A DNA stretch of 64,000 bases from Tetmemena sp. SeJ-2015 (Eukaryota > Ciliophora > Spirotrichea > Sporadotrichida > Oxytrichidae). A program made the translations under genes and the position numbers. Positions within the stretch are counted from its first letter, which is position 1. The number at the start of each line of letters is the position of its first letter. Below are positions 46,601 through 59,200 of this stretch, one piece after another. The stretch spans positions 1-64,000 of the forward strand of contig JAJKFJ010022683.1 in assembly GCA_027382625.1 (NCBI GenBank), read 5' to 3'. Below the pieces are notes generated by a model that saw only the letters and a list, made by a program, of their open reading frames with translations, was not told where the DNA came from and did no database searches.

Positions 46601-47333
46601 AGATTGATAAGAATTTCAAAATAATGACAGCTGCTTAAATTATAAGCTCTATTTAAATTAAAATTTTTCTTGTGCTTAATTCATTTAGAAGTGTTGGAGG
46701 GGTTACAACGTGAGAAGACAAGTATTTCTTCACAAGATGCGGGAGTCAATTAAAGAATCTAGAAAGAAGTAGAGCATCAAGTAGATCTTCTCTAGTCTAG
46801 AAGCGGTTTTTTCAAGAGTAAAAGCGGCAGATATTTTGAATGTTGGTTTTGAGGAGTTACTGATAAATTTAGTGTTCCGAAGACTGGAGAGAGATGCTCA
46901 ATCCATTTCAAAGATAGTGAAGATTCAGAGATAAGTAAGGGCTTATCTGCAAAGACAGCAATTGAAAATGAATAGCACTCTGATTTCCGCAATAAACTTG
47001 AACTACCATCTGCCTAGAGTTTAGACAAGCTAGAGATAGAGAAAACTTAAGAATAACTTGGAAGATGAATTGGAGGAGTTAGATCAGAGAAGAAAGGAGA
47101 TTGCTAAATTTAGAGGGTCGATGAATCCGACAGGCCACAACTACGGCACTCTAGACCCTGAGTTACTTCTGGATTATGCATAGGTGGGCATCTTTTTAAA
47201 TTAGCAAGAAAATTAGGCAATCCAGTAAAAGCTAGAGCAGTCTACTATAATTAGGAGTATATTTAAAAAGTTCATTTTTTTAACTGAATAGGAAATGAAA
47301 TAAGCAATGAAATAAAGTTTTGATAGTAAATGA
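43604..47333 (+). CDS. Tubulin tyrosine ligase-like (TTLL3/8-type) protein with IQ motifs
   Basis: TTLL enzymes add glycine or glutamate to tubulin tails in cilia. After a Gln-rich N-terminus the core shows YSFYPRCYDFSDIKQIDLFI (TTLL3/8-like), NTWICKPSYNARGFGI (ATP-grasp lysine and glycine loop), KFDIRQWVFVSSLDPVKIF, HISNYSIQK, and NCFELYGFDFVIDKKFNCWL followed by IEANMSP. Downstream, an IES or intron near 46645-46690 leads to IQ motifs (IIQKCWRGYNVRRQ, IVKIQRQVRAYLQRQQ) and TGA 47331. A frame change near 45595 vanishes if a T run is one base shorter. The true start is uncertain; an intron-like AG ends at 43604. Another AT-rich readable stretch at 44.10-44.24 kb may be an IES. The glycylase-versus-glutamylase choice is not proven. 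Confidence 0.8.
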
Positions 47334-47369
47334 AAATTGCCTCACTTTTTTATTTTACTTAAAATAAAT

Positions 47370-47920
47370 GTTTTACTTAAAAATATAACCTAGTCTAAAA
47401 GATATTTAGAGAATACTAAGAAAATAATGCATGGCAAAGGCTCTCCTAAAGTTTCGCCATATCTCACAAATATGAAATTAAACGTAAACTCGACCTTTAA
47501 AAAGAAAGTGAAGATGACAGCAAAGAAAATTACTAGAGATCCAATATAATGTTTGAATATGACTTTGTTAAAAACATAGAGGTTTTAAGTATAGGAATAG
47601 GAAGATGAAGAGACTAAGCTCCAGGGAGATGAGTATACAATATAGAGAAGATCTATTTGCAAAGCAAACTTTAATTTTAAATTTAAGGAATTTACAAATG
47701 AGACATATAAAATAAAGATGAAAAGATATTTGAAGCTATATTTATCACTTTAAGAAAAATAGACAACATTGGGATTAATTATAAATATTTATAGTTTGAT
47801 TGCTATTTATTATAATGCATATCTTTAGACCTTTCCTAATTATCTCATTCCTAAAAATTAGAGCTAAGTGACTTATAATCAAATCCCAAAATCAAGATCG
47901 AAATGGTCTATAATGGAGTG
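47370..47920 (+). other. Open coding-like fragment, unidentified
   Basis: A plus-strand frame without TGA encodes Lys/Thr-rich sequence (MHGKGSPKVSPYLTNMKLN) then becomes AT-rich and low-information. It could be a last MDS of the TTLL gene or an unrelated small gene. No motif is recognised. Confidence 0.3.
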
Positions 47921-47999
47921 AAATTTTAATATCCAAATAGCCAAGGTTAATTTAATAAATATAGTTCAAATTTTCTTCTTCATTTCTTGTCTGGTTGTA

Positions 48000-49000
48000 T
48001 CTTGAATCATTGTCCAATCTTCTTGTTCTCTCTTTTTAGACTGCTTCTAGTAACTGGCATATGTGATGAGTGAGATATGCGGGAATTCTACTTACTCTGC
48101 ATATTTTATTCTGATCTGGTCTTGAAGCATCTTGATGAATACTGCTTCTCTGAAAAGTTTTCATCTGAGTCTTAAGCCTCTTTTTCATCCTCTTAGCTCA
48201 AGTTCTCAGATCGAATACTTTCTCTCGACTCTCCTTCTGAGTTCTCATCCTTCATTCCCTCGTCTTCGCAATATTCAGCACCTGAAAATCTTTGAAAAGT
48301 GTTTTGAGACTCATAGTTAAAATATTGGCCGCATGGTTGGGAAAGTCTTGAGTAGGAAATATTGGGCGATGCGAAGTTACTTTCTTCGTCAGCTCTTACA
48401 ATTTCTGTCGATTCTTGACTAGAATTGTAAGTTGGTGAAAAGTACTTCTTGCCGCAACTCCTTAGCTACTCTACTTCACTCTGTTGAGGGGATTTGAGTT
48501 TGTCGTGAACTGGGTTGAAGAGTAGGACTGAAAGCTGGCGATGTATTTTATTTCTGCACAATTTCTCTATTCAATGCTCTCATCCCTGCGATAAACTTGA
48601 AGAGTCCACAAATTGCTGCAGTGTCGTCGCTATTCATTTGAGGTGAAGACATCAACTAGGGCAGGAGAAGTCGCTTTATCATCTTCATTCGTCGTCGTCA
48701 GAGTAGAGTTCTTAAACTTCGGGGTGGTACATCAAAATGGGAAAGTTAAAAAAAGTGTTTAAAACATCATGAGTTCCCAAGTTTTAGATTTTCTGTCATA
48801 GTTCACTTGCTCTAAGCTCCTTAGAGTTTTGAGAAGGTAAGTGATCTAGCTTAGGGTAAGTTCTTCTCCAAATTTCTCAAGAAAATTAAGCGCAATCTGA
48901 GTATCAGTCATAGAAGAGAACTCATTATTTTGAAGCACCCAAACGATTCTAAAAAAATATTATTACAAATATATCATATAACTTAAAAGGTGCTCATATT
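48000..49000 (-). CDS. Ser/Glu-rich hypothetical protein
   Basis: Minus-strand coding in three registers: an N-terminal helical part (TDTQIALNFLEKFGEELTLS), a middle part beginning MSSPQMNSDDTAAICGLFKF, and a disordered acidic/Ser-rich tail (ENLSQEDEKEAQDSDENFSE). The last two join in frame if a CCCC run near 48490 is one base shorter. No family recognised. Limits are approximate, and the first part may be a separate gene. Confidence 0.4.
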
Positions 49001-49566
49001 TTATTGAAAGAAAGAATTAAAACCTGTTATTCTAAACATTAATCTTGAGGTGCGTAAAATTATACATTAAAAGGTGTTTATTCAGCATATCAATTAAGTT
49101 TGAATTCATATAATTTTTAGGTAATTTTTTATTTCAATTATTGTATTCTTCTTTGGTTTTCAGTCTTGAGAATTTTGTTTTCATTGAGGGATTGGAAACT
49201 GGAGGACATGGATTTACTAAATTGATAGAAAGGAACAAGGTCTCAAAGAAAGTTAATTTGTAATTTTAATCTATTTCAAATACTCTCTCAATCCTCTAAT
49301 TCAAAGGAAAATTATTGAAAAATACAAAACTCTACTATTGTAGGATGCAATCTAAGGCTTAAATTAGAAATATTTCAATCCATAAAATAAATTAATTAAC
49401 TAAAACTAAATCTATAGATAAATATCTATCTTTGCTTTGATTACTTAATGAATAAAACCTGAAATTATGCATTCTAAATGTTGATAAGATAAATGAATTA
49501 AATTAATACATACATCTCAATAATCTTTCTAATAATTGCAATACTCTAAAATGAGATTTATGTCTA
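49001..49566. other. AT-rich non-coding spacer
   Basis: About 560 bp without a supported frame on either strand, between the Ser/Glu-rich gene and the SHIPPO-repeat gene. Confidence 0.4.
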
Positions 49567-50723
49567 TCAATGTCTTTTAGTTTTAATGCTTGGAGGGCTG
49601 GTGCTTATTTTATCGTAAGCATTCTCAGCATTTGAATAACTTCCGACTCCGGGCAACCATGCTTTAGACTTTTTGTGAATGTCAATGAAATTAACATGAT
49701 TCTTCTTAGGAAAATTGAGGCACTCTCTGTGTCCATTAAGTCTTCTAGTAACTGTTTTCGGTGTCATAAGTACCTGGACTGGGTGCATCTGATTTCTTTA
49801 TAGTGCCTAGTTTTACAGGATTTTTGTCTGCGTAAACTTTAGTTGTCATTATTTTAGGTCTAACGTAAACACTACTTAATTTTAAGTAGAGGAATTCAAT
49901 TATAGAGCTATTAAAGTTAACTGACATCAGTGTTGTATATAGCACCAGGTGTTTGATGGCCAACATACTTTGCGTCGTCAATATATTAGCTCTTTTACTC
50001 TAGCACCTTGAAAAGACCCTTTGGTTTAGACTTTGGCAGATTTTCGTAAGTTCCAGGCCCAGGGAGACCTTCCTTCTTGCTTTGTTTAATAATCTCAGCA
50101 GATAGTGTGATTTTATCACTCTTGAGGAACTTCCCTCTCATCGGAGATCCATTAATTTGATACTCAGACATTTCCTTCCTCCAATCTCTGGGCTGCTGAT
50201 ACTAGTTGGGCGGAGGCATGAATTCCCTCTACTTTATTTCAAAATCTACAAATCCCTTTGGTTTCTTGGCCTCCTTATTAATTTTAAAAGTAAGTGGCTT
50301 GGAAGTTACAAGATCCGTGGAAGGGAGATTATAGCCCTATATACCGAATAACTCCCTCTTTCTTATGTACTCTCCATAGGCGTCGTTCGTTGATAAATGA
50401 GAAATTGAGTCAGCTCTTAACTTTTCGACTGCTGCTGTCTTAAAAGCTCTATCGCTGCTGCGGTCCAAGTTTCTACTACTTAAACTATCCTTAATCTGAG
50501 GGAGTTCGACTAGGTTGCTATTGTATTTTGGATCTCCAATCAATGCTGACAAGTTGTGTAAGCGTCTATTCTAAGTTTGCGAGGTCTCAGATCTTCCTGA
50601 AGAAATAGAAGTATTCTGTTTTAAAGGAGAGGCTTTTGCTCTGTTATCAAAGCTTATACTTTTGAGTCCATTAGAATTAACTTGCTAGCTCACAATGCCA
50701 TAGGGATCGCTACTGTAGTTCAT
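49567..50723 (-). CDS. SHIPPO/PG-rich-repeat axonemal protein
   Basis: Contains PGPGxY-type SHIPPO repeats typical of sperm-tail/axonemal proteins (ODF3, STPG families): GLPGPGTYENLPKSK, APSPGTYDTENS and LPGVGSYSNAENAYDK, after a disordered N-terminus with EYIRKRELFG. ATG 50723 starts MNYSSDPYGI; stop TGA 49567. An IES with pointer AGT at 49871-49919 interrupts it, and one more one-base frame change is needed near 49740. Such proteins are microtubule-inner or axoneme-associated. It follows the Q-rich gene on the same strand with almost no gap. Confidence 0.75.
49871..49919. other. 49-bp IES, pointer AGT (minus-strand reading)
   Basis: ACT at 49871 and 49920 on the plus strand. Excision joins GAIYNTDV and SVYVRPKIM in one frame, removing an AT-rich insert. 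Confidence 0.7.
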
Positions 50724-50739
50724 TTTATTTATCTTAAAT

Positions 50740-52730
50740 TTTATTATAACACTTCTTTAGGTGTATCCAATTATACATATGCTTTTAAACTCTTTGAAAC
50801 TCGTGTTAATCCTTGATTATGATGTTCATTATTTCTTGTTTATAAGATTTGAGATTATTCATTGACTGCTTCTCCAGCCCATCTCTTTTTAGTCCAATTG
50901 CTTTTTGTAAGTTTGCATTGTTGCCGTTGTTTTATAAGTTTATAAATACATATCTATTAAAGCAAAAATTGCGAAATAGTTTTCCTCTTAATAACTGATA
51001 AGAACTATCTTAATTTTAACGTTTTATTTTGAAAAATAATTGGTTGTTGTTATTGGATATATTGGGGAGTTTTTGAATGCTTTCTTAGCTTGTTTTTCTG
51101 TTTTACTTGCTGCTGTGTCTCTACCCTTTTAAGTTATCCTTATTCAAATGTGCTCCACCCTCCTCATACTGGAATGATTGGTTAGCAGTTTCATTTACTG
51201 TCTGCGAGGGGAAGTAAAAACTGTCATCATTATGACCACTCTAAGTTTTTAAGCTTGAATTCGCCAACACTTAAGGAGCTTTAAGATCACTCAAATTTTC
51301 AATCAACTATAAATAATCTTCTCAAGCCTTGATTTTTCTTTGCGTCCTTCTAATCTTTAATCTTTCTACTTGGAAGTATAATCCCTGCGCTGAGAGCTTT
51401 CAAATTCTAATCAGATATTAATCCTTGCCTTAAATGAGCGGGAATCATGGCACTAGGTCTCGGAGGTTTTTCCTGCTGCTTATAAATTCCTTATCATAAT
51501 AGCATTAATTTGCAATCTAATTTTATATTTGACTCGTCTTAATTAGCTTCAATTTATAAAAAATTAATGATTTTTAGAATAAGTTTATAAAATTATCTTT
51601 AATTAAAAATTAATTTTCTTCTTAATTAATGATTCCATATCTTTTATTAAGGTTTACTGTAAATTCCAATAAATGAGCTTAATAATTTTATAAATTCCAT
51701 CTGCCTCAATTAAAGCAGGAGGCTGAGAGGATTTCCTGAGTGAAGACTTGAGATACTCCTAATTCATGTTGCACAGAAAGTCAAGGCCCTTCTTTTTCTC
51801 AAAGACTTTGGTGCCAGTCTGATTATGGCCATGTTGTCCCTTCTATGAGGTGTATTTATTCTCCAGCATCTTGTATTAGTTATCCTCAGCCAAAATGCTT
51901 TCTACGTATCTATGCGAATTAGTCTACAGCTTTTGAAGCTATAACTGACCTCTGGTTAGATGAAACACTCTCAGATCATTGAACTAGTTACTCTACCCAT
52001 TTTACTACTTTGCGTCCACTTTACTCTATCTCTAAGAAGAACCGGTATTTAATAAAATCATAAATGTATTTTCATTCCTCAAGATTCCTTTATTACTCGA
52101 AGATTTGGACTGCATGCTTGGTATTTCCTGATTCCCGTAGTCTTCCATGAAAATCGGCATCTTAGGCTCCTCGACTTCATCTCTTGGTTAATTAGAATTT
52201 TCACTATTCATTTGCTGTTAATGCACGCTTGTCAAGTAGTTTAGGAACACTTTATCTTTGAATTTTTAGTTTGACAATTTGACGCTCTCCTGTATTTCAC
52301 TCTCCTCGTGCATGAATTTCCTAATGCTTTTAAACTCCTCAGGGTCTATATTAGAGTGAAAGTACTTTGGCTTTTTGTTATTGATCAAAGGGGTATGGCC
52401 TTAGTAGTTGATGACCATCAGGCTCTCGTCTGTATTATGCTCGAGGTTGATTGAGTGCTAAGCTTGTGAGTTGTTTTATTAATTGCTGTTACTGCTTTTT
52501 TAAGAACTAACCACTCTCTAGATAAGAGGCATCTGAATAAGTAGCTGCTGTGCATGGATATCGTTGATGATCTATTGCTGCTTCTTTTTCCTTTCTTGCT
52601 TGGCCAGATAGATATTTTTGATTTTCTCTTCTTGAATTACGATTTACTGGCTGAGTTGATTGGCAAGGTAAACTTGCTGCTTAGTATAGAAAGTCTTTCT
52701 CTTTTTAGACTTGGTCTGCTTTGAAGACAT
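50740..52730 (-). CDS. Q/N-rich hypothetical protein with 208-bp IES
   Basis: From ATG 52730 (MSSKQTKSKKRK) a minus-strand frame runs without TGA to about 51690, continues after the IES at 51480-51687 (EADGIYK/QQEKPPRPSAMIP), and then in shifted registers to about 50740. The shifts are at 51330 and in a CCCCC run near 51214. The product is Gln/Asn/Ser-rich, mostly disordered, with helical N-terminal Gln/Lys segments. No domain recognised. The start codon is only about 80 bp from the inverted-pointer border of RBBP5 on the other strand. Confidence 0.55.
51480..51687. other. 208-bp IES, 11-bp pointer TTATAAATTCC
   Basis: Exact 11-bp repeats at 51480-51490 and 51688-51698 bracket an AT-rich non-coding insert. 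Excision fuses the two open frames without a shift. Confidence 0.85.
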
Positions 52731-52810
52731 TTATTTTCAGTTGATTATTGCTATTGACGATATTTACTTATTTATCGCAAATTCACTCTTACACAATTAT
52801 AAAGAGTCTA

Positions 52811-54575
52811 TCTTAGTTGCTTGTTTTAGAGTGGAAAACCAAGTGGTCGTCTGGGATGTGCTGAACTGCAACAAGCTATATCACTAGCACCAGCATGAGA
52901 TAGGATGCTAGATTTTCTCAGCCAAGTTCTTCACCTTCAACCCCAATTATCTACTTCTCAAAAATTCTTATTGTAATACATATTTATTCTCAGTGGGGAA
53001 AAATCACTACTTTGCAGAGTGACACTTGACAAAGAGGCAGACATAGTAGTCATTGGAAATAATTAGGATATCTGTGAGGGAGTTCAACCTATGATAGTAG
53101 ATCAATAGCAGCCTTCAAAAGCCAAAAGAGATCAATCTCCGAATTAGTAGTAATAAAATGCTTCTATCTCACAAGCCAAAAAGAAAGGACCTAAGTTTTC
53201 AGCCTATATAACGCAAAGTCTAATTAAGGATGGCCAAAGCTATATCCTTCAAGTTAATAATCAACACAAACTTATCATGATACTCTAGCCCTTGATAAAT
53301 GATAAGAGTAGTGCAAAGTCAGAGCTCTTAAAAGCAAAAGATCTATTTAAGGTTCCTTCCCCTAAAAAATAGGATACGAAGGAATAGCAAAAGCAATCGC
53401 ACTCTAATTAATAAGCTCACAATAAAGCAGCAGATGAAGATGAAAAAATGGAAGATGAAAGCTATTCAGATGACATGGAAGATGAAAGGGAGCCTGTTAA
53501 CAATGAGGACTTAGAGTTAATTCAAGATGGGATAAATTAAGTCGATCAAGCAAAGTTCAAAATAGTTGCTCTAGTGAGATTTTAAACCAACAACCTATTT
53601 GTGCAAAGCGTAACAACCAATGAAGATTTCTCTAAGATAATCATGATATGCTCAGATAGAGTACTAAGACTTTTCCATGTGAGGTATAATAAGGTTGGAC
53701 CTTTCTAAAGAATGCTAGTTTTAAGGAATGAATTTCAAGACGTAATAAATAGAAGAAGATGGATGAATGCTTGCTTCCTTAAGTTAAGCTCAAATCAAAA
53801 GATTATCGAATAGCAGTCGTAACTTGGCAAAGGAGATGCTGCTTAGTTACTAAGTGAATCTAAGTAAATGCTCAGCTCTATGAGTTATAACCAAAAGAAT
53901 CAGTAGTAAATGCAAGAGTAGCAAGATAAGTTTCTCTACTAGTAAGAACTTTTCGTTAGCAGTATTGGAGAATCGGGATCTAATGAGTTGAAATTCTATA
54001 ACGTAGATGACTACTCAATAATTTAAAGACTTGAGCTAACTCAAGAGGGATGTTTATCATTGACTGCACATTCAAAAGCTCATTTCTCAATTTTCATAGT
54101 CACTAATAATGGCAGTCTTTTCATGTGGTCAACTAGACCAGCTCGAATTATTTAGCCCCTTGCTCCATATTTTACAGAGATAGAAGAGAATAAGGAGTAT
54201 ATCGAGAAGGAGGATGAATTTGAAAATAACAGCAAGTAAACCCTATTGACAGATGACCAAGAGGAAGAGAGAAAGCGACTTGGCTTATCGGAGGAGATTA
54301 TGAGATAAAAATTGATGTCTCAAGTAGAGTTAGACGTCGAATTTGTAGATGAGAATCATCTTTGTAACTATACGTAAATAGAAGCTAGGCAGTATTCAGG
54401 TTAGCCAAACAACTTAGAATAGATGTTTAGGAAACGTCTTCATAATATGGACTATAACTACTAGAAATATCTTGCCTAGATGCCAATACAAGTGTTTAAA
54501 TACGACACTTATGGCTTGCTTGCCAAATTTAATACGGACGTATTCAAAGAGAAGTTTAGTAAGATACACATGTGA
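52811..54575 (+). CDS. RBBP5/Swd1 (COMPASS subunit), MDS 2 to the C-terminus
   Basis: WD40 subunit of Set1/COMPASS H3K4 methyltransferase. This part starts inside blade 2 (VENQVVVWDVLNCNKLYH) and has a Gln-rich acidic insert. It then continues with IIMICSDRVLRLFHVRYNKV, NEFQDVINRRRWMNACF, NNGSLFMWSTRPARI and the diagnostic RBBP5 tail APYFTEIEENKEYIEKEDEF. Stop TGA 54573. There is no start codon here: the left border TCTTAGTTGCTTG (52811-52823) is repeated in reverse complement at 55698-55710, where the N-terminal part ends on the minus strand. One missing G near 53020 is needed to keep frame (HYFAE/VTLDKEADIV). The Gln-rich insert is longer than in animal RBBP5. Confidence 0.85.
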
Positions 54576-54669
54576 GTTTGGAATAATTGATTGAAAGATA
54601 ATTAATTTACTAAAAGTTATATCTTAAACTTAACTGATTATATATATTATCAAAATTTGTAGTTTGCAA

Positions 54670-55638
54670 CTATGGTATGTCAACTTTGATTTGAGCAGGC
54701 AGTACTTTATTTCTGAAAGCAAAGCCTAAAATCAGATTATGGATTACCCATAGACAAGGGATAAGAAGAGCTAAATACTGAATCCATGAATTCTTCAGAC
54801 TTTCAAGAACTCCAGGTACGTAGACTATTGCTTGCAAGCTTGGGATTCTCATGTCAAGGACTGCTTCAAAAATAATTTACAAAGGTTTATGATTATCCTG
54901 GAATGACATTTATATTGTCTGTTTTATATTGAAGAGTTGCGTTTTACTGCATAACATATTGATAGAATTCGAGTACACTTTTGTCCTGAAGCTGCAAAAG
55001 CATTGGGTCAGTATCGTAATTTATAACTCTCTTTAAATTTCCAAGCGCGAAGGTTGATCTTTGATTTAAATCGAGATGGCCAAGAGCATTCAATGATTGA
55101 ACCCCAAAGGGAGTTTGGATTATGCTAAAAGCTGTCATTAAGATGTCTGCCTTAATCTTTAAATAATTCTGAAAAAATGTTTTTCTTTGTCTAGAGCTGG
55201 TATGAGAACTGCTGAATTATGATGATGCTCTGAATAGTAGTGGTGTCTAGAGTTGCGGTAATTTTGGCTTGAATTTTATCTGTGGTCTAATCGTCATTCA
55301 AATCTGAATTGTCCACCTACAAATTTGAGAGAATATATATTTCAAGTGAAGAAGGAGCAAATATTTTTTAGACTTCTTGATTTGAACTTGCATACTTCAC
55401 ACCTGTCGTTGTTTGAAACATAATCAAGATGTCATTTAGATGATTTAGTAAATGTAAACTAATCACCCAGAAATCTAAATCAGTTTCACTTCCAATGAAA
55501 CTTACTATGAGTTCTTGTTACCAAGATTAAGGGAAGGACGAAGGCAACTATCATAAAGAAATAGCAAATTAAAGCAGTCCCTGAAGCTGCCTTAGCCATG
55601 TAATTTTTTGCAAAGTACTCTCGAAACAATACAGCCAT
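54670..55638 (-). CDS. TMEM231, ciliary transition-zone protein
   Basis: TMEM231 belongs to the MKS/B9 complex that gates membrane-protein entry to cilia. ATG 55638 begins MAVLFREYFAKNY; TM1 is ICYFFMIVAFVLPLILV followed by TRTHSFW (family 'YRSHGFW'). The luminal domain includes TTDKIQAKI and FSYQLQTKKNIFSEL. TM2 is YLALLIPCLWVIHNLIL, and the C-terminus FAFRNKVLPAQIKVDIP matches the family's 'FVFQNQVV'. Short introns lie at about 55505-55475 and 55320. The exact stop is unclear because the next TAG would be read as Gln. The gene is nested between the two oppositely oriented parts of RBBP5. Confidence 0.8.
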
Positions 55639-55697
55639 TTTAAATTCAAATTTAGATTATCTCAAATTAAGATTTAAAATAGGTATGCAAATAAAAT

Positions 55698-56146
55698 CAA
55701 GCAACTAAGAGTCTACCATCCAAAGACCAGTCAAAAGACGCAATCTAAGCTTTGCATTTCGATTTGTCCTTAGGCTCAAATTGGATGAGTTTCTTATATT
55801 CAAGACCTCTCCTCACCAACATATCTGCTTCTCGTTCATCTTAAGGCTTTTAGTGAAGGATGAAGTCATCTTCGAGATAGGCGTAATTGAGTTTGCGGAA
55901 GTTTGCAAACTAGTCCACATCTTCATTTGCCTCTAGATCGTAGTCTTCATAAATGCTAAAGCATCTAATCATTTCCTTGGTCAGGAAATCCATGATAAGT
56001 ACACTTGCATACTTGCAACCTATGGCCACCAGGGAGCCTTGAGGGTTAAACTCAACCATTTAGGCGTTAATCTTTTGCATTATCATCGTAGAGTCATTTG
56101 GGAAGACCACTTCATCTACCCGCTTTGAGTTTGCCTCTAAATTCAT
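55698..56146 (-). CDS. RBBP5/Swd1, MDS 1 (N-terminus) on the opposite strand
   Basis: ATG 56146 starts MNLEANSKRVDEVV. The first WD40 blade is clear: VEFNPQGSLVAIGCKYASVL followed by IMDFLTKEMIRCF, equal to RBBP5 'LLAVGCNDGRIVIWDFLTRG'. It ends in IASFDWSLDGRLLVA at the pointer TCTTAGTTGCTTG. Without the join a TGA follows at once. With the join to 52811 (plus strand) the frame continues ...GRLLVACFRVENQVVVWDV. So this is a germline inversion within one gene, not a pseudogene. Confidence 0.85.
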
Positions 56147-56201
56147 TTTACTAAATTAACTTAAATTATTCTAAAAGCATATTTACAGTATTCTAAAGAT
56201 A

Positions 56202-59200
56202 TCAATCAAAATGAAATAAAGTCAAATTAAATTAACCATCAGCTATTTCAAATCTCTGTTTAACTATTCTTGGTTCTGTTGTTAAATTGGCTTAAAGAAG
56301 CTTAAGTTTTATTGTGAGGAAAGATTGAACTAGCTTTTAAATAAAGATTTCGGACTATTTTTCAAAGATTGAATATCTTTAAGAAAGATATGCAGTTATA
56401 AACTAAAACTATTCTTCAAGTAAGTTTTCTAAAGCTTTTATCGTATTCTTAGCCTCCTTTTTAACTTCCAGTATAATCTCGAGGTCCCTCATTTCGATGG
56501 CAGTATTTATACCTTCATCAACCATCCCTAGCCGTTTTTATTAGACAAGAATATCTGTATTTCTTTAAGCTTTCTATCCCAGAATAGCAGCTTATTTATT
56601 TCTCTAACTTGCAATAGCTTTTTCTTCATTCATTGAGTTATTTTTCTACTTCGTCTAAAACTATTTGAGGTACTCCTCTGAGCTTTAATTTCTATTTTGT
56701 CCACTAAGCTTCAGTAATTGCTCTTTCAGATTCGCCTCATCATTCAGTTTCTTTAAAGATTTCCTTGCTCCTTTCTCATTTCTAATTCTTTCTTCTCTGA
56801 AAGGACTGGGAGGATTATAAGTGGGTTCAAAGCTATCGATCTAGTTCAATTCTAAATCGTTGACAGACACATTAGAACGTCTGAAGGACTTCACTTTGTT
56901 ACTTCGTCTATTGCTCTTTTAGTAACTGCCTTTATCAGTATCTACTCCATGACCTGCTGTAAAACTAGACTTAGAAATATAAGTAACAGATAGCGAATAT
57001 GATATTAGACTCCTCTTCATCGGGTGAATACTCACTCTGCTGTTGAGAATTTACACTGTCCTCAAGAGTCTTCAAGATAATGGTATTTCCTTAATTAACA
57101 TGCTACTCAAAGAGATTGTGGATCCTCGTATTTCCTTTCTCAGGACTGTTAGCTTCTTCAGATAATGAAGCACTTTCAGAAACTATATGCAGCTTGAGAA
57201 TATTCTTTTGACCATCTGCAACCATACTCATGTTATTTCTCTTCAGTTTTAGAGAAAGAGAAGGGTCTGCTGCATTCAGAGATTTTCGACCAGGGCTTGA
57301 ATTCTATTGAATCAGAGCTAGATTTTTTGTGCTGAGAGTCTCACGAGGTCCATCTTTTGTATATCCTTTAATTGTTTGCCTTCTCTTGATTTGAGATTCA
57401 TTTCCTAGTTCTTTCATGATGCTATTATGTCTCTTGCCAAATGGAGATTAGTTAGGCGATTGCTTGTTTTTAGGAGATTTAGAGCTATCCAATTCCATCT
57501 TTTTAATTAAATTTGAGAGGAATGTCAAGGTAGTCTGTTATGAATCAAGACTTTATTAAACCTCGTAGCATTGATTAGGAAATTCTCTGCTGACAGTGAA
57601 AAGAGCAGTAGATATTTCTTATGAAATGAAGCTATAATGATTTTCCTCCTCAGTTTAAAGTTCTATATCTACTCCTAATGGTTGAATCAATAACTATTAC
57701 TTTTCATAACAGATCTCTGCAATAGCAATTTAACGAGAAATTATCTCAACAATATTGTGCTTTTTACCTTGAAAGAGTAAAAGTTTTAAAGGTAGAAATT
57801 GGAGCTGAGTTAGATGCTCTTAGATATAGAGAAAGTCTTAGAATTTTAAATCCTAAGATTCCTCTTGATTTAGACTCAATATATATTTATTTACGCTAAG
57901 AAGAAGCTAGTCTAAATTCGTTATCTGTGCAATTGGAAAACCCATAAGATTGAATCTATTCTTTGAATTATCTATAAGGCAATTGCAGATTTCCTAGATA
58001 TCTGCTGAGTAATCTTTCTACTAGTCCTTCTTTGGAATTAAACTTATATCTTTTTCTATTTGTTTAGATCTAAGTTATCTAATTGAGGTTGGACTTTTAG
58101 GAGAGCCTCTACTCTTAATGTTTGCAGATTGTAGACCAGATTTAGGAAGAATAACTGACTTCTTTTGCAAGCCCTTTAAATTTATAGAACCTGTTTTCTG
58201 AATTTATTCCGGATGATCTGTTGCTGTAATCGAAGATTTGCTTTTATCAATATTGATACTCTATCTTTTCTGAATTTGCTCGTTGAAACTTAGGACCACA
58301 TCCTTTAGGATCTTTTTCTGATTGTCACTCAACTCTATCTTTTTTGAGTCTATCATCTATGATCTGATGTCTAGAAGTAAATTGAGAACCTTTTAATTCC
58401 TCACTTCATTTTACTTCTAGGTTATTGAAAAGGTCTCACTCTTACTGTGTAAATTTAAGTTAGTGAGGGTCTCACTTATATTCGTGATCTGTTCTTAAAC
58501 CAACCATCGTTCTCCTTCTCTGGGAGTGGAGTGCAATCGAAGGTCATTTATTAAAGCCTGGTCTGTCAATTTAAGAGTCTCAATAACTGTAAATAGAGAA
58601 TTAGCTAGTGATTTAAAACCGTTATTAAAATTGTCCAACTACTCTGTTAGCATATCCCTAGTTAAAATTATACAACCTTCATAATAGATAATTGCAGTCA
58701 TGTTTTCTTTTAAATTCTTTTCTCTTATCTGCTCTCTTTTGGCATTGTCTAAGTTAGTTTTCATGGCTTTCATGATTTTAAGATTTTCCTGCAGTTTCTC
58801 CTCTGCCTCATGGAAATTAGAAACTTTAATTTTCTCTTATCTGTCTAGATATTTCTAGATGTCATCTTCCTGCATCTGCTCATTGAATAATTTAGACTCG
58901 TAGTCATTCAACTCCATCATCACTTGGTCCAATCTGCTCCCCATGTTTATTTTAGTCTCTACGAGGGCGGTCTAAAAGTAGATTAATGGTATAAGTTGTA
59001 CCTCAATAGCTTCTATATACATGCCTGTTTTATACTTATGTTGCTCTAGCTTGTTTTTAAAATTCCTCTGCATCATTTGCTTTTCAATATCATGTCCTTC
59101 ACAAAATATATATGCCAATTCTTAGAATAATTTATACATATTGTTTGATATCGTCCTGCAGGTCTCGCTCAAATTGCTCAGTTGTCAGCCATAATTCACC

